A stretch of DNA of 46,289 bases from Bacteroidota bacterium (GTDB lineage: Bacteria; Bacteroidota; Bacteroidia; JABDFU01): contig JABDFG010000011.1 of NCBI GenBank assembly GCA_013286655.1, positions 1 to 46,289 of the forward strand, given 5' to 3'. Positions within the stretch are counted from its first letter, which is position 1; every line of letters starts with the position of its first letter. Below are positions 38,407 to 46,289 of the stretch, one piece after another. The position numbers and the translations under genes are program-made. Below the pieces are notes generated by a model. That model searched no databases, was not told where the DNA came from, and saw nothing but the letters and a program-made list of their open reading frames with translations.

Positions 38407-39399
38407 ATGCGTGATCTGAAATTCAGTTGTTTTTTAGTGCTCTGTGCCTGTGTGGTTTCTTTCGGCCAGGTAAAGGACACGATCAATCGTTTTGATAAAA
38501 ACGGGTTGAAGCAGGGCCGATGGATCCGGAAAGATGATCAGGGGAACAAGTTGTATGTGGGTACATTTGTGAATGATCTCCCTGCCGGACGGTTTACCTA
38601 TTATTATCCGGATGGGAAAATAAAATCGGTTACCTTGTTTTATAAAAAAGCTAATCAGGCCTTTACGCAAGTCTTTAATCCCCAAGGGCAAAAAGTGTCT
38701 CAGGGTAAAGTTATCGGAGAAAACAAAGACAGTACCTGGGTATTTTATGGTAGCAATGATTCTATAAGGGCTATAGAAAATTACCAAAACGGAAAAAAGC
38801 AGGGTTTGTTTGTGACGTATTACAAAAATGGAAAGGTACTCGAAGAAAAAAACTATAAAAATGATTTACCCGACGGTGTCTGCAAGGAATATTTTGAAAA
38901 TGGGAATATCCGGATGGATGTTATGTATGCAGCAGGTTTGCACAACGGGAAAGCTAAATTTTACTTTCTTTCAGGACCTTTAAACGTGGAAGGTGAATAT
39001 GTGCATGATTTTAAAGAAGGCACCTGGAATTTTTATGAAGAAAACGGAACGTTAGACTGGCAGGTGGTGTTCAGAAAAAGTAGCGCAATAAAATCTACAA
39101 GGTATAACGGAGTAGAAGATTTGTTTTACACAAGCAAAATTCCGAAATCAAAGACGACTTATAAGAATGGTTTAAAGAGCGGTCCATTTGTAGAATATTA
39201 TGATGCAGGAGAGGTTAAGCTAGACTCTGTTCCTGAAAAGGAAGGGTATCCGGAAGAAAAGAAAGAAACAATAGTTGGTCAGAAAGTAAAACGTAAAGGA
39301 GAGTATCTGAATGGCCAGCTGGAAGGAAAGGTCATTTATTATAAAGAAGATGGAACGGTTGAGAAAGAAGAAATTTACAAGAAAGGAGAACTGAAATAA
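38407..39399 (+). CDS. secreted MORN-like repeat protein
   Basis: About 330 residues from the ATG before the signal peptide (MRDLKFSCFLVLCACVVSFGQ). An ATG at 38353 would overlap the upstream gene. The rest is a chain of about eight MORN-variant repeats of 22-25 residues with the pattern YxNGKxxGxxxxYYxNGxxxxxxxY, such as YQNGKKQGLFVTYYKNGKVLEE. Databases often call such proteins 'YwqK antitoxin family', but nothing here suggests toxin-antitoxin activity. The protein is probably periplasmic or surface-associated. The stop overlaps the mnmA start (TAATG). Confidence 0.85.
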   Translation: MRDLKFSCFLVLCACVVSFGQVKDTINRFDKNGLKQGRWIRKDDQGNKLYVGTFVNDLPAGRFTYYYPDGKIKSVTLFYKKANQAFTQVFNPQGQKVSQGKVIGENKDSTWVFYGSNDSIRAIENYQNGKKQGLFVTYYKNGKVLEEKNYKNDLPDGVCKEYFENGNIRMDVMYAAGLHNGKAKFYFLSGPLNVEGEYVHDFKEGTWNFYEENGTLDWQVVFRKSSAIKSTRYNGVEDLFYTSKIPKSKTTYKNGLKSGPFVEYYDAGEVKLDSVPEKEGYPEEKKETIVGQKVKRKGEYLNGQLEGKVIYYKEDGTVEKEEIYKKGELK

Positions 39400-40514
39400 T
39401 GCAAAGGGGTAAGGTACTGGTAGCTATGAGTGGTGGAATTGACAGTTCTATTGCGGCGATGCTTTTACATGAGCAAGGGTATGATGTAATTGGGGTAACC
39501 ATGAAAACCTGGGATTACGCCTCTTCGGGAGGCTCAAAAAAAGAAACGGGTTGCTGTAGCCTTGATTCCATCAATGATGCCCGTATGATGGCTGTCAATC
39601 ACGGGTTTCCTCATTATATATTGGACATACGCGAAGAGTTCGGAGATTTCATCATCGACAATTTTGTGGACGAATACCTTGCCGGGCGTACACCAAACCC
39701 TTGCGTATTGTGTAATACACATATTAAATGGGAAGCTTTACTGAAACGGGCCGATATGCTCTCCTGTGATTATATCGCTACCGGACATTACGCTCAGGTA
39801 CGGATGGAAAATGACCGGTATGTTATTTCCAAAGGCCTTGATGAAAATAAAGATCAAAGTTATGTCTTGTGGGGCTTGAGTCAGGAAAGTCTGAAACGTA
39901 CGATATTTCCTTTAGGACATCTTCATAAGAAAGACATCAAACAAATGGCCATCGACCGTGGTTATGTAGACCTCGCCAACAAAAGTGAAAGCTATGAAAT
40001 TTGTTTTGTGCCGGATAATGATTACCGGGGTTTTTTAAAACGAAGGGTAGACGGATTGGAAGAACGTGTGGATGGTGGTAATTTTGTTTTAGCCGATGGC
40101 ACTATAGTCGGACAGCATAAAGGGTATCCTTTTTATACCGTGGGTCAGCGTAAGGGTCTTGAAATAGCTATGGGTGAGCCTATGCATGTACTGGAGATTG
40201 TTCCTGAAACCAATACGGTTGTTTTGGGAACGCGGGAAGATCTGGAAAAACAGGAAATGTATGTGCGTAATTTTAATTTAGGTAAATACGCATTTTTGCC
40301 GGAAAATTTTGAGTGCCTTACCAAAGTGAGGTATAAAGATCCGGGAACTATGGCGAATCTGAACATAGAAGGGAAACAGATTAAGGTATTGTTTCAGGGC
40401 AAGGTTTCGGCCATTGCTCCAGGACAGTCTGCTGTGTTTTATGAGGGAAATGACTTGGTTGGGGGAGGATTTATTGCCAGAAAACCAAAACCGGAACTCC
40501 ATAAGGAAATATGA
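39399..40514 (+). CDS. mnmA: tRNA-uridine 2-sulfurtransferase MnmA
   Basis: 371 residues, the normal length. The PP-loop motif SGGIDSS is at residues 11-17. The catalytic cysteines are C102 (NPC102VLC) and C202 (YEIC202FVPD), matching E. coli C102/C199. It makes s2U34 in tRNA-Lys, -Glu and -Gln by adenylation and sulfur transfer. The N-terminal motif, the GHYAQV region and the C-terminal beta-barrel (PGTMANLNIEGKQIKVLFQGKVSAIAPGQSAVFYEG) are all intact. It overlaps its neighbours at both ends (one base before, four bases after), so it is part of a coupled operon. Confidence 0.96.
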   Translation: MQRGKVLVAMSGGIDSSIAAMLLHEQGYDVIGVTMKTWDYASSGGSKKETGCCSLDSINDARMMAVNHGFPHYILDIREEFGDFIIDNFVDEYLAGRTPNPCVLCNTHIKWEALLKRADMLSCDYIATGHYAQVRMENDRYVISKGLDENKDQSYVLWGLSQESLKRTIFPLGHLHKKDIKQMAIDRGYVDLANKSESYEICFVPDNDYRGFLKRRVDGLEERVDGGNFVLADGTIVGQHKGYPFYTVGQRKGLEIAMGEPMHVLEIVPETNTVVLGTREDLEKQEMYVRNFNLGKYAFLPENFECLTKVRYKDPGTMANLNIEGKQIKVLFQGKVSAIAPGQSAVFYEGNDLVGGGFIARKPKPELHKEI

Positions 40515-41221
40515 AACGTTTATTTCGGATTATTTTTTTATCGGCTGTGCTGGTAACAGTTGTGCTGGTCGCCTGTAAAAGAGATAAGGCTCCTTATATT
40601 AATTTTGGCTATACCTATTATCCTAACACCGTGGGTAAATACATCATTTATGATGTGGAATCCATTTACAGCAGTAGTTTCGATTATAAAATAGATACCG
40701 TTAAGTATCAGCTGAAAGAACTTGTACAGTCCTTGTTCCCTGACAATTCAGGACGGCCTACACAACGGATCGAACGGTATGTAAAAAGCTATGATTCTGC
40801 TACTTGGGTTCTTCGGAATGTCTGTACGGCGAATGTAACATCCACCGATGCTGAAAAGGTAGAGAACAATGTGCGGTATATCAAGCTCGTTTTTCCAGTT
40901 GCTTTAAATAAATTCTGGAACGGGAACGCCTATAACACCCTGGGAACCTGGAATTACAGTTATACGGCTGTTGACCAGCCGATGTCCATCAATAATCAAT
41001 TTTTCGACTCTGTACTTACGGTGGTTCAATTAGGGGACTCCAATGTGATATCGGATAGCCTTTACATTGAAAGGTATGCCAGGAATATTGGATTGGTGTA
41101 TAAATCGGTTACTGCTGTCACCAATGATTGTACTTCTTTAGGTACTACGGGTTCGCTCCTGGGAAGGCAATACACGACAGGAATTTTTAAATATTCGCTT
41201 ACCATTAATAGCCACAATTAA
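40511..41221 (+). CDS. lipoprotein of unknown function
   Basis: 236 residues with a lipoprotein signal peptide ending LVTVVLVAC (lipobox LVAC, Cys22). The mature protein starts CKRDKAPYINFGYTYYPNTVGKYIIYDVESI, a pattern seen in Bacteroidota lipoproteins of unknown role, and is rich in beta strands. No catalytic motif is visible. Its ATG overlaps the mnmA TGA (ATGA), so it is translated together with mnmA, although no functional link is evident. Confidence 0.75.
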   Translation: MKRLFRIIFLSAVLVTVVLVACKRDKAPYINFGYTYYPNTVGKYIIYDVESIYSSSFDYKIDTVKYQLKELVQSLFPDNSGRPTQRIERYVKSYDSATWVLRNVCTANVTSTDAEKVENNVRYIKLVFPVALNKFWNGNAYNTLGTWNYSYTAVDQPMSINNQFFDSVLTVVQLGDSNVISDSLYIERYARNIGLVYKSVTAVTNDCTSLGTTGSLLGRQYTTGIFKYSLTINSHN

Positions 41222-41317
41222 GCCGACAAAACCTGTCATAATGGCGTGTGAAAAACTTCGGTAGGAAATTTGCCGGACGAACAGTAACTTTAATACTTAA
41301 ATTTAAAACGTAAAAAA

Positions 41318-41635
41318 ATGGCTTTAGAATTAACCGACGCTAACTTTGATCAGTTAGTACTTAAATCAGACAAACCGGTATTGGTGGATTTTTGGGCAGA
41401 GTGGTGTGGTCCGTGCCGCATGGTAGGTCCCGTAGTGGAGGAACTTTCCAAAGATTACGAAGGGAAAGCAGTAGTGGGAAAACTGAATGTCGATAACAAT
41501 CCCAATATATCCGCACAGTTTGGCGTGCGCAATATTCCAACGCTGCTGATCTTTAAAAACGGGCAGATTGTGGACAAGCAGGTCGGCGCAGTTCCAAAGA
41601 CCGTTCTGGATGGAAAGCTAAAGGCTCAATTGTAA
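41318..41635 (+). CDS. trxA: thioredoxin
   Basis: 105 residues with the complete thioredoxin fold. The active site is W29-C30-G-P-C33 in [17 protein letters not shown], and the cis-proline is in [13 protein letters not shown]. It is a cytoplasmic disulfide reductase. It stands 96 bases after the lipoprotein gene; a TAACTTTA at about 41285 may be a -7 element, but no -33 is obvious. A DUF58 gene begins four bases after its stop. Confidence 0.96.
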   Translation: MALELTDANFDQLVLKSDKPVLVDFWAEWCGPCRMVGPVVEELSKDYEGKAVVGKLNVDNNPNISAQFGVRNIPTLLIFKNGQIVDKQVGAVPKTVLDGKLKAQL

Positions 41636-41639
41636 GCAC

Positions 41640-42554
41640 TTGCAGCTTCAGCAATTTTCCCAGCTTGAATTTATTGCCCGGCAGGTAGTTGAAGGTTTTA
41701 TTACAGGTTTGCACAAAAGTCCTTTTCACGGTTTTTCAGTTGAGTTTGCGGAACATCGCTTGTACAATAAAGGAGAGTCGACCAAGCATATTGACTGGAA
41801 GCTATACGGAAGGAGCGATAAACTATTTGTAAAGCGCTACGAGGAGGAGACGAACCTTCGTTGTCAGATTATCATCGACAACTCTTCTTCCATGTATTTT
41901 CCGGTGGATGATAAAAAGCAGAAAGAGCGCCAAAACAAGATTCGTTTTTCCGCCCATTGTGCTGCGGCACTTACAGAGTTGCTTAAGCGTCAGCGGGATG
42001 CTATTGGACTAAGCGTTTTTGCTGAAAAACTGGAACTGCATACTCCCGCCAAGTCGAGTCCGGTTCATCTTAAAATGGTTTTTCACGAACTGGAGGCTCT
42101 TATTCAGCAAAAGGCCCCGTTGGAAAATAAAAAAACGTTTGCTGTAGAAGCCCTTCATCAGATAGCAGAAGCTATTCACAAACGTTCCCTTGTTATTATA
42201 TTCAGCGATATGATGGATGCCCGAAGTCAATCCGATGAGCTATTTTCTGCCCTGCAGCATCTTAAACACAACAAGCATGAGGTTGTTTTATTTCATGTAG
42301 TAGATAAAAGTAAAGAAATTGATTTCAATTTTGATAACCGTCCTTATCGGTTTGTCGATATGGAAACAGGGGAGGAGTTAAAGGTTAATCCTGCAGAAGT
42401 TAAAGAAAATTATCTGCAAGCGATGGGACGTTTTGAGTATGAGCTAAAGCTGCATTGCAGTCAATACCGGATCGATTTCATAGAAGCAGACATTAACAAA
42501 GGCTTTGAGCAGGTGCTGGTGCCTTATTTATTGAAACGTACCCGGATGCAGTAA
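41640..42554 (+). CDS. DUF58 (von Willebrand A-like) domain protein
   Basis: 304 residues, beginning QLEFIARQVVEGFITGLHKSPFHGFSVEFAEHRLYNKGESTKHIDWKLYGRSDKLFVKRYEEE, the DUF58 signature. It continues into a von Willebrand A-like fold (CQIIIDNSSSMYF, with the DxSxS metal site; then LVIIFSDMMDA). Such proteins usually partner with MoxR ATPases. No hydrophobic N-terminus is present, unlike many DUF58 proteins. The start is probably TTG at 41640: the conserved region begins within ten residues and no ATG is available. It follows trxA by four bases. Confidence 0.9.
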   Translation: MQLQQFSQLEFIARQVVEGFITGLHKSPFHGFSVEFAEHRLYNKGESTKHIDWKLYGRSDKLFVKRYEEETNLRCQIIIDNSSSMYFPVDDKKQKERQNKIRFSAHCAAALTELLKRQRDAIGLSVFAEKLELHTPAKSSPVHLKMVFHELEALIQQKAPLENKKTFAVEALHQIAEAIHKRSLVIIFSDMMDARSQSDELFSALQHLKHNKHEVVLFHVVDKSKEIDFNFDNRPYRFVDMETGEELKVNPAEVKENYLQAMGRFEYELKLHCSQYRIDFIEADINKGFEQVLVPYLLKRTRMQ

Positions 42555-42558
42555 ATGC

Positions 42559-42589
42559 TTGATAATGCTCCTTTTTTTTATTAGTTTAG
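42559..42589 (+). promoter_or_regulatory. promoter candidate for the SPOR-like protein gene
   Basis: TTG at 42559-42561, 20 bases, then TAGTTTAG at 42582-42589, one mismatch from TAnnTTTG. It lies 32 bases before the start codon. Confidence 0.45.
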
Positions 42590-42621
42590 CTTAAGCGTTC
42601 GTAATTAAATCTAAAATTTTC

Positions 42622-43344
42622 ATGAAGGATATTTTTGTGTCAGCGGGTTTGTTTTTGGTATTCACGGGTGGTATAGTAGCGATCAATTGTCAACGCACGA
42701 TTAAAGTCATTTCAGCCAAAGAAATGAGTGTAGAGATTACGATCAGGAAAGATAATATCAGTGGCTTTGCCCGTCTTGCGGAAGTCCTTCCGGATGGTGC
42801 TGAAATAACGTATGCAAAGTCAGAAGGAGGCACCTACGATATTCAAAATAAGAAATTAAAATTTATCTGGTTGAGCCTCCCTCAACAAGAGGTGTTTACG
42901 GTTTCTTATACTGTTAAAACAGAATCTTTGAAAGAAGGGAATTATGCGATTTCAGGAAAGTTCTCTTACGTTGAGGATAATGTTACAAAAGAATATGAAA
43001 TCCCTCCCACTGGTTTTAATATTGGCGCCAATCCCACTGTGAATAATGGAGTTCCTGTTTCAAACTCCGGATCAAAAGTTACCTACGCATTACAATTGCT
43101 GACAAGCAAAGATAAATTGCCGGCTGATTATTTTGCTAAACAATACCAGGTGAAGGAGCCGGTTAAAGTGGAGGTTGTAAATGGGCTCAATAAATATGTG
43201 GTGGGAGAATTTAAATCATCCGCAGAGGCACTTGCTTACCGGGAGGAGTTAGTCAAAAAAGGATGTAAAGATGCTTTTGTAGTGGCCTATTTAAATAATC
43301 GGCGGATCACACCGGAAGAAGCTAAAAAGCTGGAAGGGAAATAA
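42622..43344 (+). CDS. exported protein with SPOR-like C-terminal domain
   Basis: 240 residues. The hydrophobic start (IFVSAGLFLVFTGGIVAINC) is a signal peptide or anchor. The middle domain (about 35-130) is all-beta and resembles the ends of outer adhesion-type domains (VSYTVKTESLKEGNYAISGKFSY). The last 85 residues, VTYALQLLTSKDK...GCKDAFVVAYLNNRRITPEEAKKL, match the tail of the amidase at 28.4 kb (GFTDAFVVAFRGADRISMEEAKKL) and look like a SPOR domain. It may therefore bind denuded peptidoglycan at division sites. It converges with the beta-helix gene with one base between stops. Confidence 0.8.
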   Translation: MKDIFVSAGLFLVFTGGIVAINCQRTIKVISAKEMSVEITIRKDNISGFARLAEVLPDGAEITYAKSEGGTYDIQNKKLKFIWLSLPQQEVFTVSYTVKTESLKEGNYAISGKFSYVEDNVTKEYEIPPTGFNIGANPTVNNGVPVSNSGSKVTYALQLLTSKDKLPADYFAKQYQVKEPVKVEVVNGLNKYVVGEFKSSAEALAYREELVKKGCKDAFVVAYLNNRRITPEEAKKLEGK

Positions 43345-43345
43345 A

Positions 43346-44983
43346 TCACCTTACTATCACAAGTTTCTTTGTAGCCTTTAAGTCATTATTGGACTCAGAA
43401 TCGTTGCTACTGAACTGAATAAAATAGATTCCAGGCTCAAGACCAGATACATTAATTGAGTTTAAAGTTGGAAAGTTTAAAGTTTTTTTAATGACCATTT
43501 TTCCATCAAGTGAAAAAACGCTTACAATTGCAGAATTTGCACCGGAGATATCTAAATAAATTTTATCCCCGGCAGGATTTGGGTAAATACTAAAGGCTTT
43601 AGCCGATACAGGACCGGCGGGAAGAATGCCTGTCAAAGGAATAAATTCGTATGCTCCTATATCCCATGCAAGACCTTGTGGTCTCAATACCGCATCCTTA
43701 TCATCCTTAAAATAAGTGGCGGGCCAGTTTGATCCCGCATCTATAAAGCCACTCATTCCGCTGGTAAGATGAAAGTCATTTCCTGGAACGTTCACGAAAA
43801 TTTCTGCTGAATTTGAAGTGTTATTATTGAGATAGGTAATTCCGCTCCAACCGTATGTTTCGATAGAACTTGAACATCTGTAAGTAAGGTTATTGACAAC
43901 ATGGGAATTAGCATAGCTAACATTTTTGTTACCACCTTCCAGGCTGATTCCTCTATTACCACCTATTACCGTATTGTTAGCGACAATAACATTTGAGATG
44001 GTACCCGTATCACCAGGATCTCCACCAATACAAACTCCACAGGATGGCTGAGAAGAAAGGATCGTATCAGAATAATTGATCACATTGTTCCATGCCTGTG
44101 CATTAGCTGAAGTGCCGAAATACTCTAAATAGACAGAGTAATTTGCTAAGTTTTCAAAATAATTACCCGTGATCCGAATGAATTCTGGAGTAAGAGCTTG
44201 AATGCCATCTTGATGCTGGTTTCCCACGTAATTGGAAACGAGTACTCCCCTGATAATATTATTTGAAATAGTACAAAACGCTCCACCTTGTATTCCGTCA
44301 TCTCCATTGCCTCCCTGAGCATTTACATCGTGTTGATAATAAACATTCACAGTACAATCATGAATAGAATTAGAATTATAATCACCGCCCGTTCCATCTA
44401 TTCTGATTGCCCCGTCTATTCCTGTTTGAGGATTTATATAAAGATGATCCAATTCCACCTGATCCACATTCAAAAACCTTAGTTGTCCGGTTATATTTGT
44501 ATACCGAAGTACAAATCCACTATCATTATCACCCACAACGGCTTCATTAAAATTGATGACTTTTATTTGCTGCTCTCCCATGACATTTCCGTTGATTGTT
44601 ACCCAGGAACCTCCGAATATCCAATTTTGCGTCCCGGCTCCATCAAAAACAACCATTCCATTGTGTGCGGCATCCTGGCCTACCATGTAAGTAACAGGTT
44701 TTCCGGCAGTACCTCCGACAGGCAGCCACATCGTTCCCCCCTGAGAAGTGTACATAAGATCGGTATAGGTTTGAGATACCTTACCGCCACTGATAAATAC
44801 CGTATCACCTGCATTCACCCCGGAAATGTCTCCCAGTTTTTTCCAGGCAGTGGCCCAGCTTAATCCATTGTTTGTAATCCCACTTACCTGGTTGTCTACA
44901 TAAAATTTATTGCCGGCATGAATTCCGGAAAAACCAATAAATAAAATGAACACAAAACAAAAGCAAATGCTATTCCGTTTCAT
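43346..44983 (-). CDS. right-handed parallel beta-helix protein with T9SS sorting domain
   Basis: About 545 residues from the ATG preceding the signal peptide (MKRNSICFCFVFILFIGFSG...HAG). The start of the mature protein, KFYVDNQVSGITNNGLSWATAW, is typical of Pectate lyase/DUF1565-like beta-helix proteins. The body has parallel-helix turns with repeated N-rich stretches (CTISNNIIRGV, FIRITGNYFENL, NVIVANNTVIGGNRGISLEGG). The C-terminus is a type A T9SS sorting domain (IYPNPAGDKIYLDIS...GIYFIQFSSND...KLVIVR). It may bind or cleave polysaccharide outside the cell, but no catalytic residues are evident. It lies beside the dihydroorotase homologue on the same strand. Confidence 0.88.
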   Translation of the reverse strand: MKRNSICFCFVFILFIGFSGIHAGNKFYVDNQVSGITNNGLSWATAWKKLGDISGVNAGDTVFISGGKVSQTYTDLMYTSQGGTMWLPVGGTAGKPVTYMVGQDAAHNGMVVFDGAGTQNWIFGGSWVTINGNVMGEQQIKVINFNEAVVGDNDSGFVLRYTNITGQLRFLNVDQVELDHLYINPQTGIDGAIRIDGTGGDYNSNSIHDCTVNVYYQHDVNAQGGNGDDGIQGGAFCTISNNIIRGVLVSNYVGNQHQDGIQALTPEFIRITGNYFENLANYSVYLEYFGTSANAQAWNNVINYSDTILSSQPSCGVCIGGDPGDTGTISNVIVANNTVIGGNRGISLEGGNKNVSYANSHVVNNLTYRCSSSIETYGWSGITYLNNNTSNSAEIFVNVPGNDFHLTSGMSGFIDAGSNWPATYFKDDKDAVLRPQGLAWDIGAYEFIPLTGILPAGPVSAKAFSIYPNPAGDKIYLDISGANSAIVSVFSLDGKMVIKKTLNFPTLNSINVSGLEPGIYFIQFSSNDSESNNDLKATKKLVIVR

Positions 44984-45001
44984 TAGATTAGTCATGAAGT
45001 G

Positions 45002-46276
45002 CTAATTAATCACTAAAACTTTCTTGTTGTAAATTCCCAGGGCTTTTCCTTTGAAGGAAGTGCCGATCAAAGGTGTGTTCTTCGATTTTGAACGGATATG
45101 CTTTTCCTCGAATGTCCATTCCAACCCGGGATCAAAGAAAGTGAGATTTGCTTTCTTCCCTTCCTGAATGGCAGGCACCTCCAGGTTAAATAATTTACGC
45201 GGGTTAATTGCAATTTTTTCTATCAGAGCTTCCAGGCTCAGCGTTTTGCCCAGATTGCTATTCAGCAGTGCATACGTTGTTTCCAGACCAATCATTCCAG
45301 CCGCCGCGTGGTTAAACTCTACTATTTTGTTCTCTACATCCTGAGGCGAATGGTCAGATGAAATACAATCAATCGTGCCATCAGTCAGCCCTTTTTTGAG
45401 GGCCTCGATATCTGTTTTCGAGCGTAGGGGAGGGTTCACTTTGTAGTTTGTTTCAAATCCTTTCAGTAATGTATCTTCCAGAACAAGATTATAGGCATTA
45501 ACAGAAGCTGTGATATTCAGTTTGCGGGATTTAGCCTTACGGATAAGATCAACTGATTTGGCAGTAGATACGGAAGCAATGTGAATTCGGCCTTCTGTGT
45601 ACTCTGCAATATAGATATTACGGGCTATCATAATTTCCTCCGCGAGCGAAGGAATTCCCTTCAGACCAAGCATTGTGCTGGTGGGGCTTTCATTTATTTC
45701 TCCTCCCTGAGATATACTTTTCTCATCGCAGAAGGTCAGTACAACAGAGTTGAAGTTTTTTGCATAAAGCGATCCCCGAAGCAAAAGTCCTGCGTTTGAA
45801 TCTGTTTTTTTCCCGTCTGTAAAGGCCACGGCACCTGATTGGTACATATCGTACAATTCTGCCATGTCCCGGCCTTGGAGGTTATAGGAAAGCGCACCTA
45901 TCGGATATACATCCACTCCATTTTTCTTCAGGCTTTTGGCTTTATTGATAATGTACTCCACTTCCGACTTGGTATGTATAGGAGGATTTGTATGGGGTAA
46001 ACAAGCGATTGCCGTGAATCCCCCGAAAGCTGCCGCTTTGGTGCCGGTGTTCAGATCCTCTTTGTATTCAAATCCGGGATCGTTTAAGTTCACCTGCATA
46101 TCAAACCAGCCGGGAGATACGTGCATGTTTTTTGCTTCAAAAACAGGAATGCCTTTCCGGTCGATGTTTTTCGCAATGGATTGTATGACCCCATCTTCCA
46201 CTAAAATATCCACCTCTTTTCTATTGTAAGGGGAATTCGGATCAATTATTCTCGCCGATTTAATAAGTAAGCCCAT
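45002..46276 (-). CDS. dihydroorotase-like amidohydrolase lacking the HxH motif
   Basis: 424 residues aligned over the whole length with class I dihydroorotases: N-terminal strand GLLIKSARIIDPNSPYN, the SPGWFDMQVNLNDPG region, HIASVSTAKSVDLI and CISSDHSPQDVENK. The first metal-binding motif, HxH in active enzymes, is Q61-V-N63 here. The later His and the Asp/His (SSDHSP) are retained. It is therefore probably inactive on its own, like the non-catalytic PyrC-type subunits that support aspartate transcarbamoylase in some bacteria. Databases commonly call such Bacteroidota proteins 'dihydroorotase'. The start at 46276 is 13 bases from the window edge, so its promoter cannot be seen. Confidence 0.9.
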   Translation of the reverse strand: MGLLIKSARIIDPNSPYNRKEVDILVEDGVIQSIAKNIDRKGIPVFEAKNMHVSPGWFDMQVNLNDPGFEYKEDLNTGTKAAAFGGFTAIACLPHTNPPIHTKSEVEYIINKAKSLKKNGVDVYPIGALSYNLQGRDMAELYDMYQSGAVAFTDGKKTDSNAGLLLRGSLYAKNFNSVVLTFCDEKSISQGGEINESPTSTMLGLKGIPSLAEEIMIARNIYIAEYTEGRIHIASVSTAKSVDLIRKAKSRKLNITASVNAYNLVLEDTLLKGFETNYKVNPPLRSKTDIEALKKGLTDGTIDCISSDHSPQDVENKIVEFNHAAAGMIGLETTYALLNSNLGKTLSLEALIEKIAINPRKLFNLEVPAIQEGKKANLTFFDPGLEWTFEEKHIRSKSKNTPLIGTSFKGKALGIYNKKVLVIN

Positions 46277-46289
46277 GCTTTTAAATATT

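Noticed and set aside
38407-39399. Toxin-antitoxin system antitoxin (YwqK-type)
   Set aside because: The match is only to MORN-like repeats; the protein has a signal peptide and there is no toxin gene next to it.

Overview
The window is chromosomal DNA from a member of the Bacteroidota. Several independent signs agree. The rRNA promoters have the TTTG-N19-TAnnTTTG form typical of this phylum. Three secreted proteins carry type IX secretion (T9SS) C-terminal sorting domains. Many genes belong to Bacteroidota-centred families (BshC, putative porin, DUF4199, PorE-like OmpA protein), and Shine-Dalgarno sequences are largely absent. The 16S gene looks Sphingobacteriales/Chitinophagales-like to me, but I cannot place it further without a database.

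Layout. 1-3.0 kb: the end of a MoxR ATPase gene, then bshC (bacillithiol synthesis) and mtgA (peptidoglycan glycosyltransferase), closely packed on the plus strand. 3.1-4.7 kb: two exported proteins on the minus strand (leucine-rich repeat protein, small outer-membrane protein), separated by a 91-bp imperfect inverted-repeat element. 4.7-5.5 kb: a short-chain dehydrogenase. 5.5-10.85 kb: a complete rRNA operon with two tandem promoters, boxA-like leaders, 16S, tRNA-Ile(GAT), tRNA-Ala(TGC), 23S, 5S and a terminator. 10.9-18.9 kb: putative porin, a DUF922-like secreted protein, rpsA, smpB, a PorE-like envelope protein and an RluE-type pseudouridine synthase. 18.9-22.8 kb (minus): subtilase with T9SS tail, unknown secreted protein, dihydrolipoyl dehydrogenase. 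22.8-28.3 kb: M61 peptidase, small membrane protein, RidA with a lipoprotein-like leader, LptD. 28.4-33.3 kb (plus): amidase, MCE/MlaD protein, a two-gene heterodisulfide-reductase-like iron-sulfur pair and a conserved hypothetical. 33.3-35.7 kb: a T9SS-exported esterase-like protein, then a gap that holds the SRP RNA (ffs) on the minus strand. 35.7-43.3 kb (plus): DUF4199 protein, two glycosyltransferases, MORN-repeat protein, mnmA, lipoprotein, thioredoxin, DUF58 protein and a SPOR-like protein. 43.3-46.3 kb (minus): parallel beta-helix T9SS cargo and a dihydroorotase homologue lacking the HxH metal motif.

Themes. The window is mostly housekeeping. Translation genes (rRNA, tRNAs, rpsA, smpB, mnmA, rluE, ffs) are interspersed with envelope construction genes (mtgA, amidase, lptD, mlaD, glycosyltransferases, porin) and secreted T9SS cargo. 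I found no phage, transposase, CRISPR or defence locus, and no clear new multi-gene system. The most rewarding items are the RidA protein with a lipobox leader, heptamer tandem repeats inside the iron-sulfur locus, two enzyme-family proteins missing metal ligands, the unannotated-looking SRP RNA, and four probable TTG start codons.
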